A stretch of DNA of 32,764 nt from JAAYQU01 sp037441445 (lineage in GTDB: Bacteria; Bacteroidota; Bacteroidia; Bacteroidales; Salinivirgaceae): the NCBI GenBank assembly GCA_037441445.1, contig JBBISE010000023.1:1-32764 (forward strand), given 5' to 3'. The number at the start of each line of letters is the position of its first letter. The stretch's first letter is position 1. Shown here piece after piece: positions 16,475 to 24,998 of the stretch. Made by a program: the position numbers and the translations under genes. The notes below the pieces were generated by a model. The model had not been told where the DNA came from. It saw only the letters and a program-made list of their open reading frames with translations, and did no database searches.

Positions 16475-17809
16475 TTATAAATCTCCCTGCAAGACCCGAA
16501 GAATATTCTGCGCTTTGTAACAAGTTTCGTCAAACTCGTCAGCGGGATTCGACAAAAGTGTAATTCCTCCCCCAACATTAAAGCTAATTCTGTTCTGACA
16601 TACAAAAAGGGTACGGATAAGGATGTTGAAGTCCATACTCCCGTTTTTACATATGTACCCCATAGTTCCGGTGTAGGGGCCGCGTGCTATCAGCTCGAGT
16701 TCTTCGATTATCTGGCAAGCACGGATTTTAGGACACCCGCTGATGCTACCACCGGGGAAAAGGGCATACATTATTTCCCGAAACGTCTTTTTTTCAAGTT
16801 CGCCGGAAATGTCGGCAACCAAATGATGAACATTCCGCAATGTCTTCAAAATGGGGAAATCATCGACACTTACAGTGCCAGCCTTGCATACACGACTGAT
16901 GTCATTTCGGAGAAGGTCAACAATCATAGCCAGTTCACGTCGGTTCTTTTTGTCGTTCAACAAGTTATCACAAATCTGTGTATCCTCGTCAGGACTCTTC
17001 CCCCGGGGAGCAGTGCCCTTTATTGGAGAAACTGTTATACGTCCTTTCTCAATCTTGAAAAACCGCTCGGGACTTGTGCTGGCAATATAGTTCGGACCAA
17101 CCGACATGAAACAACCAAACTCAATATTGTTGGATTCGAGCAGCTTTTGCGCCAAGGAAACAACATCACCGCTAAAATCACCCCGGATTTCGCGTGTAAG
17201 GTTTGCCTGGTAAATGTCGCCAGCCCGGATGTATTCCTGAATACGTTCAACATTCCTTTCAAAATCAGCACGATTCATATTTGAATGTAAACCCCTGACA
17301 GTGAAAACTTCGGGTTTTGTGACAGCATCATGGCCTTTTATGGGGAATGGCTGCGCTTTTGATTTGAATTCGCCACTCGATAATGTATATAACGTTGAAC
17401 TTCCCTTTTCGGGTTCAATCATCCAAACATATTGATAAACAGAAAGCTGCGCAAAATCGAAGCTGGGGCTTTTCAGTCCCGAAAACAAACCCGGTTCTTC
17501 GACTATGTCCTTAAAATCCCAGCCCACATAGCCCATCCACAACGGGCAGCTTTGGTCAATATTTGCACGAGCTGTTATTTCGTCGATGGAGTGTAGTGGA
17601 CTTCCACTTTTTATTTTCCCTTCATTTATTAAATCAAGGCCATTATGCGTTATAACAGGATTAAGCCCAACAATCCACTGACAAGGACTGTAACCAACCC
17701 GTGGAGTGGTATAAAGCAATATTCCGCTGTATTCAACTACCATTTTCAAAACAGTATGAATGTCTGGTGCTGCGAGTTGTTCTTTTTTATGTTGTGTAAT
17801 GTGTACCAT
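16475..17809 (-). CDS. pabB: Aminodeoxychorismate synthase component I
   Basis: A 444-residue chorismate-utilising enzyme. The C-terminal chorismate-binding domain contains SPERFF, then PIKGTAPRG with K264. This lysine is typical of PabB, where anthranilate synthase TrpE has alanine (PIAGTR). The domain also has LRNDISRVC, GGSISGCPK and YTGTMGY. With PabA it converts chorismate and glutamine to 4-amino-4-deoxychorismate, the precursor of para-aminobenzoate for folate. The start is set at ATG 17809; a TTG at 17827, directly abutting the pabA stop, would add six residues. pabA and the RNase H gene lie upstream in the same unit. No aminodeoxychorismate lyase (pabC) gene is in the window. Confidence 0.92.
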   Translation of the reverse strand: MVHITQHKKEQLAAPDIHTVLKMVVEYSGILLYTTPRVGYSPCQWIVGLNPVITHNGLDLINEGKIKSGSPLHSIDEITARANIDQSCPLWMGYVGWDFKDIVEEPGLFSGLKSPSFDFAQLSVYQYVWMIEPEKGSSTLYTLSSGEFKSKAQPFPIKGHDAVTKPEVFTVRGLHSNMNRADFERNVERIQEYIRAGDIYQANLTREIRGDFSGDVVSLAQKLLESNNIEFGCFMSVGPNYIASTSPERFFKIEKGRITVSPIKGTAPRGKSPDEDTQICDNLLNDKKNRRELAMIVDLLRNDISRVCKAGTVSVDDFPILKTLRNVHHLVADISGELEKKTFREIMYALFPGGSISGCPKIRACQIIEELELIARGPYTGTMGYICKNGSMDFNILIRTLFVCQNRISFNVGGGITLLSNPADEFDETCYKAQNILRVLQGDL

Positions 17810-17827
17810 CAGCCTTGAGGTTAACAA

Positions 17828-18424
17828 TCATTGGTTTGTGTAGTGCCGAAAAAAGTTTTGTACCATTTGCAGTCCAAATTGTGTAAGAAAGCTTTCGGGG
17901 TGAAATTGTATTCCACAGATTGGCAACGTTTTATGCCTTAAAGCCATTACTGCTCCGGTGTCTGTTGCAGTTGCAATGCATTGTAACGGGCTGTTTTTCA
18001 AATTCTCTGGCAAAACCTCGAGCGAGTTATAGCGAGCAACACCAACCAGAGCGGGAACTTGTTCAAAAATATCAGTCCCGTTATGATTGACTGTACAAGT
18101 ATCGCCGTGAACGGGCATGATTGAACGCTCAACGGGGGCTTCATAATAGTAGGCCAGAAATTGCATTCCCAAACAAACTCCAAAGTAGGGAATTTTCGCG
18201 GTAAGGATTCTTTCTTCAAAAAGTTGGCGTAAGACTCCGGTTTCCCGCGGAGTGCAGGGACCGGGACCCGCCACAAGTACATCGAATTTTTCAGTCAGAA
18301 CTGTGGTTTCCGAATTCCGGTAAACTTTTATCCGGACATTGGGATTTGCAACCTGTAGTAAATGTAACAGATTGTGTGTAAACGAATCGTAGTTGTCTAA
18401 CAAAACCAGTTTCATTCTACTCAA
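17828..18424 (-). CDS. pabA: Aminodeoxychorismate/anthranilate synthase glutamine amidotransferase component
   Basis: A 198-residue class I glutamine amidotransferase. The nucleophile is C84 in FGVCLGMQ, and the triad is completed by H175 and E177 in GIQFHPES; the N-terminus LLDNYDSFTHNL is typical of PabA/TrpG. It releases ammonia from glutamine and passes it to the synthase subunit. No other tryptophan genes are present and the gene abuts pabB, so folate synthesis is its main role. TrpG and PabA cannot be separated by sequence alone, and one protein can serve both pathways. Start M1 or M4 (18415) are both possible. The RNase H gene ends 14 bases upstream. Confidence 0.92.
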   Translation of the reverse strand: MSRMKLVLLDNYDSFTHNLLHLLQVANPNVRIKVYRNSETTVLTEKFDVLVAGPGPCTPRETGVLRQLFEERILTAKIPYFGVCLGMQFLAYYYEAPVERSIMPVHGDTCTVNHNGTDIFEQVPALVGVARYNSLEVLPENLKNSPLQCIATATDTGAVMALRHKTLPICGIQFHPESFLTQFGLQMVQNFFRHYTNQ

Positions 18425-18438
18425 GGGTTTCGGGAGTG

Positions 18439-19074
18439 CTATTTTCGTCCAAAGTCAGCCGGGATTTCTCCCCAGAACTGAGTTTCCCACTTCAGTATTT
18501 CATTTTCTATTGTGTTGTTTTTCAACCAATATTCAGCTCGTTCGATGAGATCGAATATAATCTCATTTTTTGCTGTTTTAAACAGCTTTGTTTTTGCCTT
18601 CTTTTGGTTTATCCAAATCATGGCATTGGCCGAGTCAGTATAAATTGGGCAATTGATGTTGTTCTTTTTACAAAATGCCAATGCATGCACCAAGGCCAGA
18701 AACTCGCCCACATTGTTGGTTCCTTGTTCGAAAGGCCCTTGATGGAACAATCGCTGACCAGTCTTAACAAAAACGCCTTGGTATTCCATAGGGCCGGGGT
18801 TTCCGCTGCATGCTGCATCAACTGCTATGGCATCTTTTATGGGTTGTCCGGGGCTCGACTTGGCTCCTGAGTGCGTAACCCCTGCCATTGACCGGGTTCC
18901 AACGTACTTTCTAAAATCGTTTTCATAGGCCTCTCTGGCAGAGTCAAGATTTTCGAACCCTTTATACACTGCCCCGTCAAACTTGTCAACCTGATCAAGT
19001 GCCTCAGCCCAACTCTGGTATATTCCAGGGATCCGGCCTTTCCAGACAACATAATATTTTTTAGCTTTTGACAT
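18439..19074 (-). CDS. Viroplasmin-domain ribonuclease H
   Basis: A 211-residue type I RNase H. Residues 5-52 form the small hybrid-binding (caulimovirus viroplasmin) domain, recognised by KYYVVWKGRIPGIYQSW and the VYKGFENLDSAREAY stretch. The catalytic domain carries the four acidic residues D86 (VDAACSGNPGP), E124 (NNVGEFLAL), D147 (YTDSANAMIWI) and D207 (IPADFGRK). It cleaves RNA in RNA-DNA hybrids such as R-loops and primer remnants. This two-domain form is common in Bacteroidota. It is the first gene of the unit with pabA and pabB, with a 14-base gap to pabA; no functional tie to folate is evident. No clear TAnnTTTG element was seen upstream. Confidence 0.92.
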   Translation of the reverse strand: MSKAKKYYVVWKGRIPGIYQSWAEALDQVDKFDGAVYKGFENLDSAREAYENDFRKYVGTRSMAGVTHSGAKSSPGQPIKDAIAVDAACSGNPGPMEYQGVFVKTGQRLFHQGPFEQGTNNVGEFLALVHALAFCKKNNINCPIYTDSANAMIWINQKKAKTKLFKTAKNEIIFDLIERAEYWLKNNTIENEILKWETQFWGEIPADFGRK

Positions 19075-19191
19075 ATTCTGTCTATCCTAAGTCTTAATCA
19101 ATGAGACCAAAACAAAAAACAGGAAAAATTTCGTTCTTTTCAAGAATCCATTTCCCCTGCTGTATAAATTAGTATTGTCGATGGGCCATTG

Positions 19192-20679
19192 CTAGCCCAA
19201 TATCATTCCAACAATTGTGGCCGAAAGCAGCGAAGCCAAGCTTCCTGCAATAAGCGCCCTGATTCCATAGGACGAAAGAAATTCACGTTTGCTTGGGGCA
19301 AGCGAACCTATACCGCCAATTTGGATCCCGATGCTGGCAAAATTAGCAAAACCGCAAAGCATGTAAGTAGCCATGAATATGGACTTGGCTTCGGCAAAAG
19401 CTCCGCTGGCCTTGTAGGCTGCCAATGAAGCGTATCCTACAAACTCGCTGGCAATAATTTTTTCTCCCAAAAGTTGTCCCATCAGGGTCATATCCTGTGC
19501 GTTAACACCAATTGCCCACATAAGCGGTGCAAGGGTATAGCCCAAAATAAATTGCAGGTTTAGTTCGGTGTAGCTTCCATTTGTCATAGATGCAATTACG
19601 CCGTTGAGACTCGTAAACGACCCGATTTTGATCAAAATAAAGTTAAACATGGCTATAAACGCGAAGAAAACCAACAACATGGCGCCAACATTTACGGCTA
19701 ATTTAAGGCCTTCGGTTGTCCCATTCGACATGGCATCCAGGAAATTTGTCCCCACTTTTTCTTTGGTAACTTCGGCCTCAATGTTCACTTTCTCGGTTTG
19801 CGGGACAATTATTTTGGAAATGACTACGGCTCCTGGTGCAGCCATGACAGAGGCAGTCAGTAGGTGCTTGGCAAATACCAGTCGTTGAACCGGATCGTCG
19901 CCACCCAGGAAACTAATGTAAGCGGCAAGTACACCTCCGGCCACAGTTGCCATACCGCCAACCATAACAAGGAACATCTCTGACTTGTTCATATTGGCCA
20001 GATAGGCTTTAATCATCAAAGGGGCTTCGGTTTGACCAAGAAAAATATTTCCTGCAACCGAAAGACTCTCTGCTCCACTCAGGCGCATGGCTTTAACCAT
20101 TACCCACGCCAAACCGTACACCACTTTCTGGATGATTCCCAGATAAAACAAAACGCTGGTTAGGGCTGAAAAGAATATAATGGTTGGAAGAATCTGGAAG
20201 GCAAAAATCATCCCGTACTTCGACATGTCCATCATGTCTCCCAGCAGAAAAACGCTACCTACCTTTGTGAAATCCAAAATTTTAATAAAAATTTTCCCAA
20301 CAGCTTCGAAAAACCATTGTACTGCCGGGATGTACAGCACACCCAAAGCAAGCAATATTTGTATTGTAAGGCCTATTAGCACCACTCTCCAATTGATCGC
20401 TTTCCTGTTTTGACTCACCAGCCATGCCAATGCCAATAAAACAATCATTCCAATTAGCCCACGATAGACGCTCGTAAACGACATTCCCGTCGAATCGCTG
20501 GTGCTTGATATCTTCATTTGGCTTTTAGCTGCACTTTGGGGGACTTGCTGCTGCACAAGTGAGTCGGCCTGGACAATGCTGTCATTTGGTGTCTGCGCCT
20601 GGCTGTCCTGTGCTGTTGTAGGGACATTTAGACACAACAATAGTGATAGCCCCAGAAAAATTCGTATAAAACTCTTCAT
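19192..20679 (-). CDS. Concentrative nucleoside transporter (CNT/NupC family) with N-terminal signal peptide
   Basis: A 495-residue transporter. Residues 1-23 form a signal peptide ending TTAQ, followed by a Q/S/D-rich linker to about residue 70, then the CNT core. Core motifs are the GQTEAPLMIKAYLANM loop with GGMATVAGGVLAAYI after it, and CGFANFASIGIQIGG near the C-terminus, matching the two halves of the nucleoside site. CNT proteins import nucleosides with Na+ or H+. The start at 20679 is chosen because the longer frame to 20817 would overlap the upstream gene and hide the signal peptide. It is 13 bases downstream of the bifunctional nuclease gene and very likely co-transcribed. E. coli NupC lacks such an N-terminal extension. 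Confidence 0.92.
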   Translation of the reverse strand: MKSFIRIFLGLSLLLCLNVPTTAQDSQAQTPNDSIVQADSLVQQQVPQSAAKSQMKISSTSDSTGMSFTSVYRGLIGMIVLLALAWLVSQNRKAINWRVVLIGLTIQILLALGVLYIPAVQWFFEAVGKIFIKILDFTKVGSVFLLGDMMDMSKYGMIFAFQILPTIIFFSALTSVLFYLGIIQKVVYGLAWVMVKAMRLSGAESLSVAGNIFLGQTEAPLMIKAYLANMNKSEMFLVMVGGMATVAGGVLAAYISFLGGDDPVQRLVFAKHLLTASVMAAPGAVVISKIIVPQTEKVNIEAEVTKEKVGTNFLDAMSNGTTEGLKLAVNVGAMLLVFFAFIAMFNFILIKIGSFTSLNGVIASMTNGSYTELNLQFILGYTLAPLMWAIGVNAQDMTLMGQLLGEKIIASEFVGYASLAAYKASGAFAEAKSIFMATYMLCGFANFASIGIQIGGIGSLAPSKREFLSSYGIRALIAGSLASLLSATIVGMILG

Positions 20680-20692
20680 AGTTTGTTGATAT

Positions 20693-21298
20693 TTATTTAG
20701 TTCCTTTTTGTTCGCGGTATTTTTTCTCATCACGTAACATACTGGCCATTTCGTAATTCTCTTCTTCAATGGCTTTATTAAGCTGTTCTTCCAATTCTTC
20801 GTCGGTAAGGTTGGCAAACTTTCTATGGTGTGACGGTTTTGTGGCAGGCTCTTTCTTTACCCCGGCCTCGCGATTGTCCCTTTCTTCAGGAATAATAATG
20901 CCTGCTTTATCCAAAATATCAGAGGTCGTGTATATAGGGCAATTAAATCTGAGGGCCAGAGCAATGGAATCTGACGTTCTGGCATCTAACTTTATTCTTG
21001 TATATTGGTTGTCGCACACCAATTCGCAGTAAAAAACGCCACTTTCGAGCCGGTTAATAAAAACCTCGACCAGGGTTATGTTGTAAGCCAGGGCCAAACT
21101 CAGAAAAAGGTCATGAGTCAGTGGCCTTGGAGGTTTTAGACCTTCTAATTGAATGGCTATAGCCTGTGCTTCAAACCCTCCAATAATAATAGGAATGCGG
21201 CGTTCACCGTTTTCTTCGCCCAAAACCAGGGCATAGGCCCCTGATTGTGTTTGACTGTATGAAATTCCAAGTACTTTCAGTCTAATCTTTCTCATCAC
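20693..21298 (-). CDS. Bifunctional nuclease (DUF151) family protein with C-terminal UVR motif
   Basis: A 201-residue protein. Residues 3-135 match the bifunctional nuclease domain: YALVLGEENGERRIPIIIGG, EAQAIAIQLEG, PRPLTHDLF and DARTSDSIALALR are the conserved blocks. The C-terminal 155-190 segment has a UvrB/UvrC-type UVR helix pair (EEQLNKAIEEENYEMASMLRDE), a protein-interaction module. Plant relatives degrade RNA and DNA, but bacterial function is not well established. It begins a unit with the nucleoside transporter 13 bases downstream. Starts at 21298 and 21295 are both ATG; a -7 element 27 bases upstream supports this N-terminus. Confidence 0.9.
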   Translation of the reverse strand: MMRKIRLKVLGISYSQTQSGAYALVLGEENGERRIPIIIGGFEAQAIAIQLEGLKPPRPLTHDLFLSLALAYNITLVEVFINRLESGVFYCELVCDNQYTRIKLDARTSDSIALALRFNCPIYTTSDILDKAGIIIPEERDNREAGVKKEPATKPSHHRKFANLTDEELEEQLNKAIEEENYEMASMLRDEKKYREQKGTK

Positions 21299-21325
21299 TC
21301 TATCCGAACATGGATTCTATTGCCA

Positions 21326-21333
21326 CAAATATA
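21326..21333 (-). promoter_or_regulatory. -7 element for the nuclease/nucleoside transporter unit
   Basis: Minus-strand TATATTTG fits TAnnTTTG exactly and would start transcription about 20 bases before the nuclease ATG. No TTG at 19 bases upstream was found, so the match is half a promoter. Confidence 0.4.
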
Positions 21334-21357
21334 ACGAATTAATTTTCGCGAGTAAAA

Positions 21358-21397
21358 TCCTGACCTTTTTTATTCTCTTTGATACCGGTTGTCAGGA
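21358..21397 (-). terminator. Weak hairpin after the histidine kinase gene
   Basis: A perfect 7-base inverted repeat (TCCTGAC at 21358-21364, GTCAGGA at 21391-21397) with a 26-base loop lies about 65 bases after the kinase stop. On the minus strand it is followed by TTTTA. The loop is long, so termination is only suggested. Confidence 0.25.
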
Positions 21398-21459
21398 ATA
21401 TGTTTTGAACCCTTGCGAATACTAAAAACATAATTGAAGGTGAATACGGGGAATTAAAT

Positions 21460-23799
21460 TTAAGCCGTAGGCATTTGAATAAACATAGTAGTCCCCAAAT
21501 TTTCAGAACTTTCGGCCCATAAACGTCCATCCATTTTTTCAACAAACTCTTTGCAAATAACCAATCCCAAACCTGTCCCCATTTCATTTGATGTGCCTTT
21601 CCGACGTGGGGTTTTTGTCAGATCAAATAAGTTTTCCAATTGTGCTTTGTTCATCCCTATCCCATTGTCCGAGATAGTAATGGTTGTGTACTGCGACAGG
21701 CTTATGGCTGAAATCTCAATAAGTCCCTTATTGTTGGTAAACTTAATGGAATTTGATACCAGGTTTTGCAGCACTGTACCCAGCATCGACGCATCGGCAC
21801 TTATTCGGATGGCTGCATCAATATTATTCTTTAGTTCAATTTGCTTGAGCTGTGCTTGTGGCCTGAGCACTGAAAAAATATCTTCGGTCATGGCTGAGAG
21901 GTTTACTTTGCCAATACTGATTTTCATATTGCCGGTTTGCATCCGGGCCCATTGCAGCAGATTCAAAAGCTGTTTGTGCATATTGCTTGCTGAACTGTTT
22001 ATTTGCGACACGTAGGCAATTCTCTTTTCGTCACTAAGTTTCTCGTACTTGGCAAGAAAAATTTGAGCAAACCCAATTATAGCATTAAACGGACCATGCA
22101 AATCGTGCGATATGATGGAGAATATTTTATCCTTGGCCTTATTGAGGTTTCTTAATTCCTCTTCCTGATTTTTTATGTCGGTAATGTCATATCCCACAGA
22201 GACGATGGCTTCCGAATCGGTCTTAAAAGTTGCCCAGTTCTGATACCGAAGGCCCTCTTTGGTATCAACCTGATATGTTCTGAATATCCCTTCCTGAACA
22301 TCTTTTTCGTGGAAGATTGACATTTGAAGCGCCCCAACATTTGCTGTCTTTTGCGTCTTCTTGCCGGAATTGTATTGGCGATCTTCGGGTGAAATTACAA
22401 AATACTTCTCGGCCTCAATATTCCAACGCGTTGGGTTTAAACTACTGTCAAATATTAGCAGCATTACAGGGACATGATCGAAAATTACACGAAACAAAGA
22501 CTCGCTCATTTTCAACTGCTCTTCGGTCTCCTGTTTGTTCCGGACTACGATATTTATTTCCTTAATAATTGCTTTCAAGTCATCAATCTGGATGTTCGTG
22601 ATAGGCAATTCGGTACTGGTTGACACTGCATGTTCAAGGCTTTGCGAAAAATTGGCGAAATTTGTCTGCAGGTTTCTGGCTATACGTTTTATAAGTAAAC
22701 TTACTATCCCTAAAAGTATAAACGAAAGTAGAACAGCTATAATAATTTTCTTGTATAATTGTTGGTAAAGATGCTTTTTATCTTTTTCGATTACTTTTTC
22801 AATCTCGTCAAGATATACACCAGCGCCAACAATCCATTCCCAGTCATGAATCCCTCTGCAATAAGTTATTTTGGGTGCTATAGAGTCCGAATCGGGTTTG
22901 CTCCAGTGATAAATCAGATAACCACCTTCAATATTATCGACCAGCTCTCGCATCTTTTGTAGGATTTTCACTCCGTTAACGTCAACGGTATCCCGTAGGT
23001 TCTTGTTTTCTGGTATTTTTGGGTGATTTGTGACAATGGGATCTCCACTAAAGGTGTATGCAAAGGCATAGCCGTTATAATCGAAACGCATCCGTTTAAT
23101 TGCCTTCTTGGCTTCACTTTGAATGTCTTTTTGGACTTCATCGAGATATTCCCCACATCCTACATACCAATCAAGTGGTTTAAATAGCTTTATATAGGAG
23201 GTTTTGGGATAAATCATCCCGCTACTGTCACCGGGCTTTTTCCAGTAATCAGTTACAAAGCCTTCTCCAAATTTATTTACAATTTCGAGTTCGTCTTTGA
23301 TAACGTAATTTCCCATATCATCGGTTAACTCAAGCAGATTTTTTCCTTCGTAATCGGGACTTACGGGAAATAATTCCTCGACACCGCTTAACGATACAAT
23401 GAAATAATACCCACGGCTGTTGTTGAACCTAACTGGCCTTAATGCTTCCTTTATCAGCGTTTTTATCTCTTGCTTTGACCGTGTGTTTTTGTATCTGTTA
23501 TAAAGGTTTTCCATGGTTGCCCAAGCCTCGTTGGTCCTTTCATAGAGTTGGCGGTTTAGCTTATCCTCCAGAAACAACCGCGAAAGGTTTATATATTCTG
23601 CAATTTTCTCCGTTTCGCGGGCTACCTTGATTTTTTGGTCATTATAAAACTTCTCACGTAACAATTGCTCCTCTTTCGAATAATCAAGAAACTCGATAAA
23701 TGAGTAAACCAAAACCATCACGAATATTGAAGATACAGATATCAATCCAATATACCTGGAAAACAACGAAGATATTTTATATTGTTTCAGACCATTCAT
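21460..23799 (-). CDS. Double-Cache sensor histidine kinase with PAS domain
   Basis: A 779-residue membrane kinase. A first membrane helix lies at about 16-38. A periplasmic region of about 330 residues follows, holding two related Cache units, each ending in a W-x-V/I-G-x-G pattern (DWYVGCGEYLDE and EWIVGAGVYLDEI). A second helix near 358-378 leads to a linker, a PAS domain (about 445-545, FDHVPVMLLIFD start), and the kinase core. H565 in SHDLHGPFNAIIG is the phosphorylated histidine; the N box is NLVSNSIKFT, the G boxes are DNGIGM and GTGLGL. It senses a small molecule outside the cell. There is no receiver domain and no response regulator next to it. The start at 23799 is set by a well-formed promoter just upstream; a longer frame to 23895 would begin upstream of that promoter. 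Confidence 0.92.
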   Translation of the reverse strand: MNGLKQYKISSLFSRYIGLISVSSIFVMVLVYSFIEFLDYSKEEQLLREKFYNDQKIKVARETEKIAEYINLSRLFLEDKLNRQLYERTNEAWATMENLYNRYKNTRSKQEIKTLIKEALRPVRFNNSRGYYFIVSLSGVEELFPVSPDYEGKNLLELTDDMGNYVIKDELEIVNKFGEGFVTDYWKKPGDSSGMIYPKTSYIKLFKPLDWYVGCGEYLDEVQKDIQSEAKKAIKRMRFDYNGYAFAYTFSGDPIVTNHPKIPENKNLRDTVDVNGVKILQKMRELVDNIEGGYLIYHWSKPDSDSIAPKITYCRGIHDWEWIVGAGVYLDEIEKVIEKDKKHLYQQLYKKIIIAVLLSFILLGIVSLLIKRIARNLQTNFANFSQSLEHAVSTSTELPITNIQIDDLKAIIKEINIVVRNKQETEEQLKMSESLFRVIFDHVPVMLLIFDSSLNPTRWNIEAEKYFVISPEDRQYNSGKKTQKTANVGALQMSIFHEKDVQEGIFRTYQVDTKEGLRYQNWATFKTDSEAIVSVGYDITDIKNQEEELRNLNKAKDKIFSIISHDLHGPFNAIIGFAQIFLAKYEKLSDEKRIAYVSQINSSASNMHKQLLNLLQWARMQTGNMKISIGKVNLSAMTEDIFSVLRPQAQLKQIELKNNIDAAIRISADASMLGTVLQNLVSNSIKFTNNKGLIEISAISLSQYTTITISDNGIGMNKAQLENLFDLTKTPRRKGTSNEMGTGLGLVICKEFVEKMDGRLWAESSENLGTTMFIQMPTA

Positions 23800-23852
23800 C
23801 TGCAGGGAATCGTATTTAGAAAGGGTTTTCTCGCAAAATAGTTGCTCTCTAC

Positions 23853-23882
23853 CAAATATATTTAAAATCCGGCACACACCAA
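23853..23882 (-). promoter_or_regulatory. Full Bacteroidota promoter for the histidine kinase gene
   Basis: On the minus strand TTG (23882-23880), a 19-base spacer, then TATATTTG (23860-23853) match the Bacteroidota -33/-7 consensus with correct spacing. Transcription would begin near 23847, about 48 bases before the ATG at 23799. This is the best-formed promoter in the window. Confidence 0.62.
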
Positions 23883-23902
23883 TAAATTGCATCAAAATTA
23901 CT

Positions 23903-23910
23903 TATTTTTG
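23903..23910 (+). promoter_or_regulatory. -7 element for the ROK/AmmeMemoRadiSam unit
   Basis: TATTTTTG, an exact TAnnTTTG match on the plus strand, lies about 110 bases before the ROK kinase ATG, back to back with the kinase promoter. The nearest upstream TTG is 13 bases away rather than 19, so support is partial. Confidence 0.33.
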
Positions 23911-24021
23911 AGGAATTTTCATACCTTTATGGTGAGCTGGATTATTTTTTTGCCAAAGGTTAATGGAATGCACCAAAATTTATTTGGTAAATTGTTATAA
24001 GTGTCAAAATTATAGGGAATT

Positions 24022-24987
24022 ATGGAAAAAGTAATTGTAGGAATTGATATTGGTGGAACCAATACTGAAGCAGGCGTGGTAACGCTTAAAGGAGAAATTT
24101 TACAGCGGGGAAAAATGCCAACACGCGAACATGGTGCCGATTTCAACGCATATTTAAAAGATTTGGTTAAGCTAATTCATTCCCTTGTTGATGTTTGCGA
24201 CAATGTTGAGCTGGCTGGTATTGGCGTTGGAGCCCCCAATGGAAACCACCATAAAGGTACCATTGAGCAAGCACCCAATCTCGACTGGAAAGGCGTAGTG
24301 CCCATTTGTGAATTGCTTTCAGCCAGGTTTCCCAACATTCCTGTTGATCTTACAAACGACGCCAATGCAGCAGCCATGGGCGAAATGCTTTTCGGGGCAG
24401 CCAAGGGTTATAATGATTTTGTAACCATAACACTAGGCACCGGGGTTGGTAGCGGTGTGGTTTCCAATGGCCAACTGGTTTACGGGCACGATGGTTTTGC
24501 CGGCGAAATTGGCCATACCATTGTATTCCCGGGGGGAAGGCTTTGTGGGTGCGGTCGCTTTGGATGTATCGAGGCTTATTTATCTGCCTCGGGAATTGTT
24601 AAAACAGCTTCTGAACTTATGGTGAAATATAGAACACCTTCTATTTTGGGCGACATTCCGTTTAATAAACTCACATCCAAAGATGTTTTTGTAGCAGCGC
24701 AAAAAGGCGACTGGCTGGCGCAAGAGGTGTTCCGGATTTCAGGCGAAACCATGGGTTTAAAGTTGGCTGACATAGTTGCAACAACAAGTCCAAAAGCATT
24801 CTTTATTGTTGGCGGGGTTGCCCTGGCCGGCGAGCTTTTACTGAACCCCATAAAAGAAAGCTTAGAAAAAAATGTGATGAGTATTTTTAAAGACAAAGTT
24901 GAGATATTGCCCTCGGGCTTGCCCGGAATTGATGTTGCAATCTTGGGTGCTGCAGCATTGGTTTGCGATAGAGTGAATCCCGCCTAA
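24022..24987 (+). CDS. ROK family sugar kinase (glucokinase-like)
   Basis: A 321-residue ROK protein. The ATP phosphate loop is DIGGTN at 9-14; the catalytic aspartate is D113 in LTNDANAAAMGE; a second phosphate motif is TLGTGVGSGVV at 137-147. The zinc site is H165 in GEIGHTIV with C175, C177 and C182 in the CGCGRFGCIE motif. There is no N-terminal DNA-binding domain, so it is an enzyme rather than a NagC/Mlc-type repressor. The probable reaction is ATP-dependent phosphorylation of glucose or a related hexose such as N-acetylmannosamine. It is the first gene of a plus-strand run, 11 bases ahead of the AMMECR1 gene. The exact sugar is not decided by these motifs. Confidence 0.92.
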   Translation: MEKVIVGIDIGGTNTEAGVVTLKGEILQRGKMPTREHGADFNAYLKDLVKLIHSLVDVCDNVELAGIGVGAPNGNHHKGTIEQAPNLDWKGVVPICELLSARFPNIPVDLTNDANAAAMGEMLFGAAKGYNDFVTITLGTGVGSGVVSNGQLVYGHDGFAGEIGHTIVFPGGRLCGCGRFGCIEAYLSASGIVKTASELMVKYRTPSILGDIPFNKLTSKDVFVAAQKGDWLAQEVFRISGETMGLKLADIVATTSPKAFFIVGGVALAGELLLNPIKESLEKNVMSIFKDKVEILPSGLPGIDVAILGAAALVCDRVNPA

Positions 24988-24998
24988 ACCTATATTTT

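Noticed and set aside
19075..19191. Intergenic stretch between the nucleoside transporter and RNase H genes examined for a promoter or small RNA
   Set aside because: No TAnnTTTG on the minus strand, no stable hairpin and no tRNA-like fold recognised.
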